Positions 17,341 to 26,063 of a stretch of DNA of 64,000 nucleotides are shown in pieces. Where the stretch lies: the NCBI RefSeq assembly GCF_003182135.1, contig NZ_QGTL01000001.1, positions 372,001-436,000 of the forward strand, in the 5' to 3' direction. The notes beneath the pieces are model-generated. The model was not told the origin of the DNA, made no database searches, and saw only the letters and a list, made by a program, of their open reading frames with translations. Both the position numbers and the translations under genes were made by a program. This DNA is from Nocardia neocaledoniensis. Lineage in GTDB: Bacteria; Actinomycetota; Actinomycetes; Mycobacteriales; Mycobacteriaceae. Positions within the stretch are counted from its first letter, which is position 1. The number at the start of each line of letters is the position of its first letter.

Positions 17341-18522
17341 TCAGGCGGAACCGGTGAGGGCCGGGGCGCACCGGGCGGCCAGCCCGATCAGCGCGCGGTC
17401 GGTATGGGCCGCGCCGAGCAGGCACAACCCGACGGGCAGCCCGTCGCGGCGCGGCAGCGGCACGGTGACCGCGGGCAGGCCCGCGATCGCGGCGAGGCAG
17501 GTCAGGCGCAGGGTGGCGGTACGCGCGGCATCGCGAGTGCGGGCGTCGGCGTCGCGATACGGGGGCGGGCCGGCCGTGGTCGGCAGCAGCAGCACCCCGT
17601 CGCCCACGACATCGGTGATCCGCGCCGACGCGCGGGCCAGGAGATTCCGTGCGGCGGCGGCACCCTCAGCGGTGACCGTTGCCGCCCAGCCGAACCTGTC
17701 GGCCACTTCGGGCTCGAGGGCGCCGGGATGGGCGACGATCCAGTCGCCGTGCGCGGCCCACGCCTCGTACGCCTGCACGGTCCGGAAGGCACCGAACCAG
17801 CGGTCCAGCTCGGCGCCGAGAGCGACCGGTACGGCACCGAGTTCGCGTGCGGCCCACAGGCACTGCTCGGCCGACGACGGCGCGGCGGCGCACAATGCCG
17901 GATCGACCACGAGTCGGCCCGTGTCGGCTGCAGCAGGCCGCGCGGCATACACCGCGTCGGCGACGGCGGCGAGAGTGGCGGCGTCGCGAGCGAGCCAGCC
18001 GATGGTGTCGAACGACGGCGCCAGCGGCAGCAGGCCGGTGGTGTCCAGACTGCCGTGGGTGGTCCGGATTCCCCAGAGGCCCTGGTACGCGCCGGGCACC
18101 CGGATGGAGCCCGCGGTGTCGGTGCCGAGCCCGATACTCGCCTCGCCCCGGGCGACGGCGACCGCCGGTCCGCTCGACGATCCACCCGGAACTCGCTGTG
18201 GGACAGCGGGATTCACCGGCATCCCGGTGCGCCCGTTGCCGCCGGTGATGCTGTAGGCGAATTCGTCGGTCGTGGCGATGCCGGTGACATCGGCGCCCGC
18301 CGCGAGGAGGACGGCCACGACGGTGGCGTGCCTGGGTTCGGGTGCGCGCTCGGCGAGGTAGTCCCCGACCCCCGCACCGCGGGCATGGCCGGCGACCGCG
18401 AACAGGTCTTTCACCGCCACGGTGTGCCCGGTCAGTGGGCCGGTGGCTGTCGCGGCGACCAGCGGCGCGCCGACCTCGCGCCACACCGTGGTGTCGACCT
18501 CGTCGCGTGCCGGCGCGCTCAC
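17341..18522 (-). CDS. Amidase, amidase-signature family
   Basis: 393-residue hydrolase that cleaves C-N bonds of amides. The Ser-cisSer-Lys triad is visible: Lys in HTVAVKDLFAV, cis-Ser in PGGSSSGPAVAVA and nucleophile Ser in LGTDTAGSIRVPG. At 393 residues it is shorter than the 460-500 of many family members. The GTG start overlaps the formamidase stop as GTGA, so both are probably made together. Substrates cannot be set from sequence; AtzF/allophanate hydrolase-like use is possible. Confidence 0.9.
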   Translation of the reverse strand: MSAPARDEVDTTVWREVGAPLVAATATGPLTGHTVAVKDLFAVAGHARGAGVGDYLAERAPEPRHATVVAVLLAAGADVTGIATTDEFAYSITGGNGRTGMPVNPAVPQRVPGGSSSGPAVAVARGEASIGLGTDTAGSIRVPGAYQGLWGIRTTHGSLDTTGLLPLAPSFDTIGWLARDAATLAAVADAVYAARPAAADTGRLVVDPALCAAAPSSAEQCLWAARELGAVPVALGAELDRWFGAFRTVQAYEAWAAHGDWIVAHPGALEPEVADRFGWAATVTAEGAAAARNLLARASARITDVVGDGVLLLPTTAGPPPYRDADARTRDAARTATLRLTCLAAIAGLPAVTVPLPRRDGLPVGLCLLGAAHTDRALIGLAARCAPALTGSA

Positions 18523-19655
18523 CGGGCCCGCTCCAGGACGTAGCGGGCCAGCTCGGTGCGCGCGGTGTGCGCGAAGTCGGCGATCCGGATCTTGCCGTGC
18601 ACGCCCCGGGTCAGGTCGACCGCCTGGGACACGGTGAAATCGGTGGCGGCACTGAGATAGAGGTAGGCGCGGCGGGGATCGGTCTCGAACAGCGTGCCCA
18701 GCAAGTCGACGGCGTGGCCGACGCACAGCGACAGCGCGGTGTCGAGATCGGGATCGAGCCCGGTCGGGATCACCAGGCCGTGACCCGCCGCGAACGGGCC
18801 GACCCCGAGATCGGCGACCTGCTCGGCCGGGATCAGATCCAGCCGGACGGTCGCCCGCAGCGGCGCCTCCAGCGCGGTGAGCGCCACCTCCCCGTCACCC
18901 TGGGCGAAATGCGGGTCACCGACGTAGAACAGCGCGTCGGGCACCTGCACCGGCAGGAACAGTGTCGCGCCGGGCGTGAGGAGCTTGATGTCGATGTTGC
19001 CGCCGTGAGCGCCGGGCGGTACCGAGTGCGCGCGGTCCTCGGTGTCGGTGGCCACGCCCATGATGCCGAGGAACGGCGCCAACGGGAACCGCGCCAGGTG
19101 CGGACTGTCCGGCGCGATCGGCATGGTGCCGAACCACGCGTCGGCCGTGCCGGTCACCGCGCAGAACTGTCCGTAGGAGCCGTCGTGGGCGGTGCCGGCC
19201 AGCATGCCGCGGCCGTGCCGCGTGGAGATCACGCCGTAGGGCGCGCGCAGGGCCAGGTGCTCGACCCGGACGGCGAGCAGGTCGCCCGGTCGGGCCCCGT
19301 CGACCGCGATCGGCCCCGTCACCACGTGCGGGCCCGCGCCGGTGTCGCGCCTACGCCGCGAGACCACCTCGACCGCGTCCTCGAGCACCTGGTCCCTGGC
19401 CACGCCGTGACCGCCGAAGTAGCCGACGGGGTCGGACCCCTGGTCCTCGAGCAGGCCCTCGTGGCTGATCGTGTCGATCACGACGCTCGTGCCCGGCGCC
19501 ACCGTCGTCACCGGGATGTCACCACGCCTCGGGAGCCTGCCCCAGAGCACCCGCGCCGGGTCCGCGGGCACATAGGTCGTCCCCGGGGCGAGGCCGACCC
19601 CCTGTTGCAGAACCGGGAATGCTGCCGCGATCTGGTCGCCTGCCATTGCGGTCAC
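18519..19655 (-). CDS. Acetamidase/formamidase
   Basis: 378-residue enzyme of the FmdA/AmdA family that releases ammonia from short amides. Family blocks are HGGNIDIKLLTPG, YVGDPHFAQGDGEVALTALE and the early VVTGPIAVDGARPGDLLAV. GTG 19655 has GGAGGGG about 6 nt upstream; an in-frame ATG nine bases later is possible. It is the first gene of cassette B and diverges from a FadR-type regulator. With the amidase and importer downstream, the cassette looks like a nitrogen-scavenging route for amides. Confidence 0.88.
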   Translation of the reverse strand: MTAMAGDQIAAAFPVLQQGVGLAPGTTYVPADPARVLWGRLPRRGDIPVTTVAPGTSVVIDTISHEGLLEDQGSDPVGYFGGHGVARDQVLEDAVEVVSRRRRDTGAGPHVVTGPIAVDGARPGDLLAVRVEHLALRAPYGVISTRHGRGMLAGTAHDGSYGQFCAVTGTADAWFGTMPIAPDSPHLARFPLAPFLGIMGVATDTEDRAHSVPPGAHGGNIDIKLLTPGATLFLPVQVPDALFYVGDPHFAQGDGEVALTALEAPLRATVRLDLIPAEQVADLGVGPFAAGHGLVIPTGLDPDLDTALSLCVGHAVDLLGTLFETDPRRAYLYLSAATDFTVSQAVDLTRGVHGKIRIADFAHTARTELARYVLERAR

Positions 19656-19693
19656 AGTGGTCCCCTCCGCTGTCTACGCGCGATGCCGAACAT

Positions 19694-19704
19694 TGGTCCG
19701 ACCA
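19694..19704. promoter_or_regulatory. FadR-type operator, site 1 (TGGTCCGACCA)
   Basis: Perfect palindrome around a central C, matching the GntR/FadR form TnGT-N3-ACnA. It lies 39 bp upstream of the formamidase start, in the divergent region with the second GntR gene. Confidence 0.6.
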
Positions 19705-19816
19705 TCTGATGCGATAACGGTATGCCACTACGAAACGCCTTGCTACCGGGAGAAACTCAAGTAACAGAGCCTTTACGCCCCCGCAATACGGGCTCGCGTG
19801 ACACCGCTCGGATAGG

Positions 19817-19831
19817 ATTGGCCGGACCAAT
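19817..19831. promoter_or_regulatory. FadR-type operator, site 2 (ATTGGCCGGACCAAT)
   Basis: Inverted repeat with one mismatch pair, sharing the TTGG-YC-GACCA core with site 1. It lies 25 bp before the gntR2 start, consistent with autoregulation. Confidence 0.6.
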
Positions 19832-19855
19832 GTCGCCTGATGAGGGAGTCCGTTC

Positions 19856-20551
19856 GTGAACGCCGCGTCCATCCCCCCGCTCCGGCGCCGCACCGGCAGC
19901 GTGAGCGCCGAAGTGGCGGCGCACCTCGAACGGCTGATCATCGACGGCACACTGAGCGCGGGCGATCGCCTGCCGCCGGAGCGGGAACTGGCCGCCACGC
20001 TCGAGGTCTCCCGATCCTCGCTGCGCGAGGCGATGTTCGAACTCGAGTCCAAGAAACTGGTCGAGCGCAGGCAGGGGCGCGGCAGCACCGTCACCGAACT
20101 CGCCCGGGGCGCGGCCGAACTCCACGACAATCTCGCCGACCTGGACACCGAACTCGGTTACGCGACCGAGCTGCGCGAGCTGGTCGAACCACGGATCGCC
20201 CAGCTCGCCGCCCAGCGGGCCGTGGAATCGAATCTGCTGTCGCTCCACGAAGTCCTCGAGCGCTCCCACGAGTCGCTCGGCCCCGAGGAGTCGATGGCGC
20301 TCGACATCGAATTCCATTCGCTGCTCGCCCATTCGGCCCAGAATCCCCTGCTGGTGACGCTGTGCACGATGACCACGGAATGGACGCGACACACCCGCGT
20401 GCTCTCGCACCGCACCCGCCTCGGCCGCCGGATCTCCGTACACGGGCACACCGAGATCCTGCGCGCGGTCGACGCCCACGACGGCCCGGCCGCGGCCGCG
20501 GCGATGGAACAGCACCTGCGCGAGGTCAGGGAGATCAGTTCGCCGCGGTAG
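19856..20551 (+). CDS. GntR-family regulator, FadR/FCD type (cassette B)
   Basis: 231-residue regulator. The winged-helix domain has LIIDGTLSAGDRLPPERELA and LEVSRSSLREAMFELESK. The helical FCD domain has the metal-binding pattern in MALDIEFHSLLAHSAQNPLL and GHTEILRAVDAHD. GTG 19856 is preceded by GAGGGAG. It diverges from the formamidase-amidase-ABC operon, and matching palindromes flank both starts, so it probably represses that operon. Its stop is 4 bp from the stop of the convergent macrodomain gene. Confidence 0.88.
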   Translation: MNAASIPPLRRRTGSVSAEVAAHLERLIIDGTLSAGDRLPPERELAATLEVSRSSLREAMFELESKKLVERRQGRGSTVTELARGAAELHDNLADLDTELGYATELRELVEPRIAQLAAQRAVESNLLSLHEVLERSHESLGPEESMALDIEFHSLLAHSAQNPLLVTLCTMTTEWTRHTRVLSHRTRLGRRISVHGHTEILRAVDAHDGPAAAAAMEQHLREVREISSPR

Positions 20552-20555
20552 GGGC

Positions 20556-21065
20556 TCAGCCCAGCGCCGCGGTGAACACCGCCAGCGCGCGGTCGTCGAA
20601 CAGGACGAACCGCACCTCGTCGACGGTCGCCTCGGCCGCGCGCACCGTCTCGACGGCGATGCGGGCGCCGTCGTCCATCGGCCAGCCGTAGATGCCGGTC
20701 GAGATGGCGGGGAAGGCCACCGTGCGGGCGCCGAGTTCGCTTGCCACGCGCAGGGATTCGCGGTAGCAGGAGGCCAGCAGGGCCGAGCGGTCCTCGGTGG
20801 CCGACCAGACCGGGCCGACCGTGTGGATCACCCAGCGCGCGTGCAGGCGGCCCGCGGTGGTGGCCACCGCCTGCCCCGTCGGCAGGCCCTTGCCGTAGTG
20901 GGAGGCGCGCAGGTCGCGGCAGGCCGACAGGATCTCGGGGCCGCCCTTGCGATGGATCGCGCCGTCGACGCCGCCGCCGCCGAGCAGCGAGGAGTTCGCG
21001 GCGTTGACCACCGCGTCGACCCGCTGTTCGGTGATGTCCCCGCGCACTGCCTCGATTCGCGTCAT
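20556..21065 (-). CDS. Macrodomain protein (O-acetyl-ADP-ribose deacetylase type)
   Basis: 169-residue single macrodomain of the MacroD/YmdB class, which binds ADP-ribose and can remove it from proteins or deacetylate O-acetyl-ADP-ribose. The binding loops are VDAVVNAANSSLLGGGGVDG and, later, FPAISTGIYGWP. The ATG at 21065 begins M-T-R-I-E-A-V-R-G-D-I-T, the canonical macrodomain start; the longer upstream reading runs antisense to the SRPBCC gene and is rejected. Confidence 0.92.
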   Translation of the reverse strand: MTRIEAVRGDITEQRVDAVVNAANSSLLGGGGVDGAIHRKGGPEILSACRDLRASHYGKGLPTGQAVATTAGRLHARWVIHTVGPVWSATEDRSALLASCYRESLRVASELGARTVAFPAISTGIYGWPMDDGARIAVETVRAAEATVDEVRFVLFDDRALAVFTAALG

Positions 21066-21167
21066 GGGTCCATTGTGCTGGCCGCGCCGGACGCGCGAGC
21101 ATCGCCGGTCGGCGTACCGTCGACCTCGTCGCAGATCGACGCGCCACCGAGTCGAGGAGGACCGCGC

Positions 21168-21662
21168 ATGCCCACACCCACCGGCGAGATCGTGTCGACG
21201 CCCGAGGGCCGGGATCTGGTGATCGCCCGTTCGCTGGGGTTGCCCATCGAGGAGGTCTGGGGACGGCTGACCGACCCGGATCTCACCGAGGGCTGGTACG
21301 GCACCTGGGAGGGCGAGCCCGGCGCGGGCAACACCATCCAGGTGCGGATGCGCTTCGAGGAGGGCCGGCCGTGGACCGCCATGCACATCGACGACTGCAC
21401 CCCACCCCTGCGGCTCGGCCTGTCCTCGACCGATCAGATCGGCGTGTGGCGGCTGGAGGTGGCGCTGCTCGACACCGGCGCGGCCACCGAGGTGCGCCTG
21501 GTGCACCACCTCACCTCGGAGTACCAGCTGGCGGAGATCCCGCGGATCGGGCCGGGGTGGGAGTACTACGCCGACATGTTCGTCGCCGCCTGCACCAACA
21601 CCGCGCGCCCGGATTTCGCCGACTACTACCCGGCCATGGCCGAGTACTACCGCGCGGCCTAG
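21168..21662 (+). CDS. SRPBCC/AHSA1-like domain protein
   Basis: 164 residues with the START-like fold seen in activator-of-Hsp90 homologues: LVIARSLGLPIEEVWGRLTD at the start, WYGTWEGEPGAGNT in the middle and a C-terminal long helix (YYADMFVAACTNT). Such proteins bind hydrophobic ligands in a cavity; the ligand is unknown. The ATG follows GGAGG by about 7 nt. It diverges from the macrodomain gene (102 bp) and ends at a strong shared terminator. Confidence 0.75.
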   Translation: MPTPTGEIVSTPEGRDLVIARSLGLPIEEVWGRLTDPDLTEGWYGTWEGEPGAGNTIQVRMRFEEGRPWTAMHIDDCTPPLRLGLSSTDQIGVWRLEVALLDTGAATEVRLVHHLTSEYQLAEIPRIGPGWEYYADMFVAACTNTARPDFADYYPAMAEYYRAA

Positions 21663-21670
21663 CCGAAACG

Positions 21671-21706
21671 CGCGCAGCCCCGGCCGTTCCCGGCCGGGGC
21701 TGCGCG
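21671..21706. terminator. Bidirectional hairpin terminator
   Basis: Perfect 16-bp GC-rich stem with a TTCC loop (arms 21671-21686 and 21691-21706). It sits between the convergent SRPBCC gene and yebC and can stop transcription from both sides. Confidence 0.8.
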
Positions 21707-21720
21707 TTGTTCGCGAAAAC

Positions 21721-22476
21721 TCACTCGTCGTCGAGCTGCGCGGCCACCTCGTCGGAGATCTCGACATTGGTGTAGACGTTCTGCACGTCGTCGCTGTCCT
21801 CGAGCGCGTCGACCAGCTTGAACACCTTGCGCGCGCCCTCGACGTCGACGGCCACCGAGACCGAGGCCTGGAAGCCCGACTCGGCCGAGTCGTAGTCGAT
21901 GCCCGCGGCCTGCAGCGCGCTGCGCACGGCGATCAGATCGCCGGGCTCGCTGATGATCTCGAAGGACTCGCCGAGGTCGTTGACCTCTTCGGCGCCCGCG
22001 TCGAGCACGTGCTCGAGGATGTCGTCCTCGGACAGGCCGTTCTTGTCGAGGGTCACCACGCCCTTGCGGCCGAACAGGTAGGCCACCGAGCCGGGGTCGG
22101 CCATGTTGCCGCCGTTGCGGGTCATGGCGACGCGCACCTCGCCCGCGGCGCGGTTGCGGTTGTCGGTGAGGCACTCGATCAGCACGGCGACACCGTTGGG
22201 GCCGTAGCCCTCGTACATGATGGTCTGCCAGTCGGCGCCGCCGGCTTCCTCGCCGCCGCCGCGCTTGCGGGCGCGCTCGATGTTGTCGTTGGGGACCGAC
22301 GACTTCTTCGCCTTCTGGATGGCGTCGTACAGCGTCGGGTTACCCGCAGGGTCACTACCACCGGTGCGGGCCGCCACCTCGATGTTCTTGATCAGCTTGG
22401 CGAAGAGTTTGCCGCGCTTGGCGTCGATTCCCGCCTTCTTGTGCTTGGTGGTGGCCCATTTGGAGTGGCCGCTCAT
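21721..22476 (-). CDS. yebC: YebC/PmpR-family protein
   Basis: 251-residue protein of the TACO1/YebC family, known as a transcription regulator and as a factor that eases ribosome stalling at proline runs. The conserved start [20 protein letters not shown] is followed by [18 protein letters not shown] and [14 protein letters not shown], then [18 protein letters not shown]. Full length. It is placed downstream of pdxT as in M. tuberculosis (Rv2603c/Rv2604c). Confidence 0.95.
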   Translation of the reverse strand: MSGHSKWATTKHKKAGIDAKRGKLFAKLIKNIEVAARTGGSDPAGNPTLYDAIQKAKKSSVPNDNIERARKRGGGEEAGGADWQTIMYEGYGPNGVAVLIECLTDNRNRAAGEVRVAMTRNGGNMADPGSVAYLFGRKGVVTLDKNGLSEDDILEHVLDAGAEEVNDLGESFEIISEPGDLIAVRSALQAAGIDYDSAESGFQASVSVAVDVEGARKVFKLVDALEDSDDVQNVYTNVEISDEVAAQLDDE

Positions 22477-22567
22477 GCCCTACTTCCTTCAGGTCGGTTG
22501 CGCGTCTGCCCGGGCGGACAAGCTCGATCCAGCCTACTCGGACCACGCGCGCCCGTGGACGCGGGCG

Positions 22568-23188
22568 TTACCGTGCCGAACGAACGAGGTCGACGAACAG
22601 TTCGTGCACCCGCAGATCGCCGGTCACCTCGGGGTGGAAGGAGGTCGCCACGACATTGCCCTGCCGGGCGGCGACGATGCGACCCTGCGCCGGACCGTGC
22701 GGCACCCGCGCCAGCACCTCGACGCCGTCACCGACCCGCTCGACCCACGGCGCGCGGATGAACACCGCCCGCACGGGCGTGTCGAGACCGGTGAACTCCA
22801 GGTCGGTCTCGAAGGAATCGACCTGGCGCCCGAAGGCGTTGCGGCGCACCGTCATATCGATGCCCGACAGGTGCTGGGCGTCGGGCCTGGTGTCGAGGAC
22901 CTCCGAGGCCAGCAGGATCATGCCCGCGCAGGAACCGAAGGCGGGCATCCCGTCGCGCAGCCGCGCGCGCAGCGGCTCGAGCAGCTCGAAGGCCTGCAGC
23001 AGCTTGGAGATGGCGGTGGACTCGCCGCCGGGCAGCACCAGGCCGTCGACGGCGGCCAGCTCGGCTTCGCGCCGCACCAGCACCGCGTCGGCACCGCAGT
23101 GGTCCAGCGCGGCAACGTGTTCGCGCACGTCACCCTGGAGCGCGAGGACACCGATGGTCGGCCGGACGGCAGGCGAGGTTGCGTTCAC
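22568..23188 (-). CDS. pdxT: Pyridoxal 5'-phosphate synthase glutaminase subunit PdxT
   Basis: Glutaminase that releases ammonia for PdxS in PLP synthesis. The class I amidotransferase core is present: [23 protein letters not shown], the nucleophile Cys in [12 protein letters not shown] and the His-Glu pair in SFHPEV. The GTG at 23188 gives 206 residues, the usual size; an ATG at 23245 would add 19 residues without family likeness. No strong ribosome-binding site is seen. Its partner pdxS lies 7 kb away at 29258-30178, separated by inserted genes. Confidence 0.93.
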   Translation of the reverse strand: MNATSPAVRPTIGVLALQGDVREHVAALDHCGADAVLVRREAELAAVDGLVLPGGESTAISKLLQAFELLEPLRARLRDGMPAFGSCAGMILLASEVLDTRPDAQHLSGIDMTVRRNAFGRQVDSFETDLEFTGLDTPVRAVFIRAPWVERVGDGVEVLARVPHGPAQGRIVAARQGNVVATSFHPEVTGDLRVHELFVDLVRSAR

Positions 23189-23260
23189 AGCCGCTGAGCT
23201 TACGAGGCGGGCTAGTGTGCGCCCGCTCACGGTCTTCGTCAACATTCCGTCAACGCCGGG

Positions 23261-25093
23261 GTGCGTTCACCCGGATCGGTCGACACTCGGTGTGTGATTG
23301 CACTTCTGCCGCGCAGGAGCTCCGGACCAGCGCCGATCGTCGCACACCGTCGCGGGCTCACCGTCTCGACCGGTTTGGCCGGTCTGTCCCTGGACGCGAT
23401 GGCGTCGGTTTCCTACGGCCCCGAGGCGATCGTCCTGGTGCTGGCCACCGCGGGCGGTCTGGGCCTCGGGATGACCCTCCCGGTGACGCTGGCCATCGCC
23501 GCGCTGCTGGCGGTCCTCATCGCTTCCTATCGCCAGGTCATCGCGGCGTTCCCGAACGGCGGTGGCGCCTACGCGGTGGCCAAGCGTCACCTCGGGCACC
23601 GCACCAGCCTGCTGGCGGCGGCCTCGCTGATCGTGGACTACGTGCTGAACGTGGCGGTGTCGATCGCCGCCGGTGTCGCGGCCCTGACCTCGGCGTTCCC
23701 CGCGTTGCACGACTACACGATCTGGATCTGCCCGGCGGTGCTGGTCGGCATCACAGCGCTGAACCTGCTCGGCATCACCGAGAGCGCCCGTGCGTTCATG
23801 GTGCCGACGGCGGTGTTCGTGGCGGGGATCTTCGTGGTGATCATCGGCGGGTTGCTGCGCTCGGAGCCAGCCGCCGTCACCACCGGGACCGCGGCGGTGA
23901 GCGATATCCACACCGTGGGCGTCCTGCTGCTGCTCAAGGCATTCTCCAGCGGGTGCGCGGCGCTGACCGGCGTGGAGGCGATCGCCAACGCGGTGCCCGG
24001 TTTCCAGGAACCCCGAGTCGAGCGTGCGCAGCGGGCCGAGGTCGCGCTGGGGCTGCTGCTCGGCACGATGCTGATCGGGCTGGCGGTCCTGATCGAGAAG
24101 TTCTCACTGCAGCCGATCGAGGGCACCACCGTGCTCTCGCAGCTGACCGAGGCCGCGCTGGGTCACGGGGTCGGCTACTACGTCGTGCAGTTCGCGACGG
24201 TCGTGCTGCTGGCGCTGGCGGCCAACACCTCCTACGGCGGCCTGCCGACGCTGACCCGGCTGCTCGCCGACGACAACTGCCTGCCGCACCGCTTCGCCGT
24301 CGCGACGCCGCGCCAGGTGTATCGCTACGGCGTGCTCGCTCTCGGCGTGAGCGCCGCGGTCTTGCTGGTGGCGGCCGCGGGCACGATGAACGTCCTGGTC
24401 CCGCTGTTCGCCATCGGCGTGTTCGTCGGTTTCACCATCGCGCAGACCGGCATGGTCCGGCACTGGTGGCAGGCCAGGAGCGAAGGCTGGCGGTGGCGGA
24501 TCGCGCTCAACGGCTTCGGCGCCGTGCTGACTTTCGTCGCCGCGATCGTCACCTCCGCGATGAAGTTCACCGAAGGCGCCTGGCTGATCGTGCTGGTCCT
24601 GCCAGCGCTCATGGTCGGGATGGAGCGAATCCGCAACGCCTACATCAGAATCGGACATCACCGTGGCATCGCCGGCGTGCTGCCGGCGCAACCGCGCCGC
24701 ACCGGCACCGCCATCATCGTGCCGATCGCCGAGGTCTGCGAGCTGAGCCGGGAGGCGCTGTCGGCGGCCATGTCGATCGGTGACGACGTCACCGCGGTGC
24801 ACGTCTGTCTGCCCACGGAGTCGGCGACGGCGTTCGCCAAGGCGTGGGAGGCGTGGCATCCCGAAGTCCCCCTGGTCATGCTCGAAAACAGCGACGCGAC
24901 CGTCGGCGGACCCGTGGCCGCCTACGTCCGTGCGCATTTCGCGGGCCGACGCAAGGTGGTCGTCATCGCGGAGATCGATCCGCCGTCGGGCTGGGCGCGT
25001 ATCCTGCCGAGCCATCGCAGCGACGAGCTCGAACGTGTCCTGCGCAAGATGCCCGACACCGTGGTGTGCCACCTGCGCGTCCAGGTGAGCTGA
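23261..25093 (+). CDS. KimA-like potassium transporter (APC superfamily)
   Basis: 610-residue membrane protein with about 12 helices and a cytoplasmic C-terminal domain. It closely resembles Bacillus KimA (YdaO): [50 protein letters not shown] and [20 protein letters not shown] are near-identical blocks, keeping the Asp, Tyr, Thr and Glu used for potassium. The tail (from about residue 480) looks like a universal-stress fold: [15 protein letters not shown] and [11 protein letters not shown]. KimA is a K+/H+ symporter inhibited by c-di-AMP in Bacillus; control here is unknown. GTG 23294 is an alternative start. It is inserted between pdxT and tesB. Confidence 0.82.
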   Translation: MRSPGSVDTRCVIALLPRRSSGPAPIVAHRRGLTVSTGLAGLSLDAMASVSYGPEAIVLVLATAGGLGLGMTLPVTLAIAALLAVLIASYRQVIAAFPNGGGAYAVAKRHLGHRTSLLAAASLIVDYVLNVAVSIAAGVAALTSAFPALHDYTIWICPAVLVGITALNLLGITESARAFMVPTAVFVAGIFVVIIGGLLRSEPAAVTTGTAAVSDIHTVGVLLLLKAFSSGCAALTGVEAIANAVPGFQEPRVERAQRAEVALGLLLGTMLIGLAVLIEKFSLQPIEGTTVLSQLTEAALGHGVGYYVVQFATVVLLALAANTSYGGLPTLTRLLADDNCLPHRFAVATPRQVYRYGVLALGVSAAVLLVAAAGTMNVLVPLFAIGVFVGFTIAQTGMVRHWWQARSEGWRWRIALNGFGAVLTFVAAIVTSAMKFTEGAWLIVLVLPALMVGMERIRNAYIRIGHHRGIAGVLPAQPRRTGTAIIVPIAEVCELSREALSAAMSIGDDVTAVHVCLPTESATAFAKAWEAWHPEVPLVMLENSDATVGGPVAAYVRAHFAGRRKVVVIAEIDPPSGWARILPSHRSDELERVLRKMPDTVVCHLRVQVS

Positions 25094-25162
25094 GACCCCG
25101 GCCGGCCGGCCGGGAATGCCGGACCGGTGCGGCGGGCCACCCGCATCGGTTCCGGCCCACGC

Positions 25163-25984
25163 CTACTTGTGGCGCGGGGTGCGGATCAGGCCCTCCTGGA
25201 CGACCGCGGCGACCAGGTTGCCCTCGCGGTCCCAGATCTTGCCGCCGGTCAGCGCGCGGCCGAAGCCGGCCGAGGGCGAGGACTGGTCGTAGAGCAGCCA
25301 TTCGTCGGCGCGGAACGGGCGCAGGAACCACATGGCGTGGTCGAGGGAGGCGTCCTGGGTGGGTTCGCCCGGGTGGGCGACCTTGGAGGAGCCGAGCAGG
25401 GTCATGTCGCTCATGTAGGCGAGGGTGCAGACGTGGAACATCGGGTCGTCGGGCAGCGGATGCCGGTACCGGAACCACACCTGCTGCTGGGAGACGACGC
25501 CGTCGCGGGAGGTGACCTGCTCGGCCGGGACCACGCGGATGTCCCAGTGCTCCCATTCGCGCATCGCCCAGAGCCGTTCGGGGCTCATGCTGACGCTGGC
25601 GTCGGGCAGGCCCTCCGGCCCGTCGACCGGCGGCATCACGTCCTGGTGCTCGGGTCCCTCGTCGCCGCGGTGGAACGAGGCCGACATGGTGAAGATCGCC
25701 TGTCCGTCCTGCACGCCGGTGACCCGGCGGGTGCAGAAGGAGCGGCCGTCCCGGATGCGTTCGACCAGGTAGACGGTCGGTTCCTCCGGGTTGCCCGGCC
25801 GCAGGAAGTAGCCGTGCAGCGAGTGCACCTGGAAGGCGGGGTCGACGGTGCGCACCGCCGAGACCAGGGCCCGGCCCGCGACCTGACCGCCGAAGGTGCG
25901 CGTCAGCTGGGACTCGGTGGCCGCACCACGGAAGATGTCCCGTTCCAGCTGCTCGATCTCGAGCGCCTCTTCGATAGTCGCCAT
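25163..25984 (-). CDS. tesB: Acyl-CoA thioesterase II (TesB)
   Basis: 273-residue double-hotdog thioesterase that hydrolyses fatty acyl-CoA. The N-terminal hotdog contains TFGGQVAGRALVSAVRTV and VHSLHGYFLRPG. The C-terminal hotdog has LDHAMWFLRPFRADEWLLYD and SPSAGFGRALTGG, carrying the Asp-Ser/Thr-Gln catalytic set of the family. The ATG at 25984 opens M-A-T-I-E-E-A-L-E-I-E, the common start. In M. tuberculosis the equivalent (Rv2605c) lies between pdxS and pdxT; the order is kept here with insertions. Confidence 0.93.
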   Translation of the reverse strand: MATIEEALEIEQLERDIFRGAATESQLTRTFGGQVAGRALVSAVRTVDPAFQVHSLHGYFLRPGNPEEPTVYLVERIRDGRSFCTRRVTGVQDGQAIFTMSASFHRGDEGPEHQDVMPPVDGPEGLPDASVSMSPERLWAMREWEHWDIRVVPAEQVTSRDGVVSQQQVWFRYRHPLPDDPMFHVCTLAYMSDMTLLGSSKVAHPGEPTQDASLDHAMWFLRPFRADEWLLYDQSSPSAGFGRALTGGKIWDREGNLVAAVVQEGLIRTPRHK

Positions 25985-26063
25985 GCGCTCGAGATTATCC
26001 CGTCGCCGACTGTCCGGTCTGCCCGGCTCGGCGCGGCGGCCCGGAATTTGCTGTGATAGGTCT

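Noticed and set aside
15404..17425. 673-codon frame that would fuse the permease to an upstream region
   Set aside because: Above 16288 it runs through the binding-protein gene in the wrong frame; the permease has its own ATG and family N-terminus.
7355..20551. Nitrogen island as an integrated mobile element
   Set aside because: No integrase, transposase, tRNA-end target or flanking direct repeat was found at its borders.
23189..23293. ydaO-type c-di-AMP riboswitch before the KimA-like gene
   Set aside because: The available gap is about 100 bp or less and I could not find the conserved riboswitch pattern.
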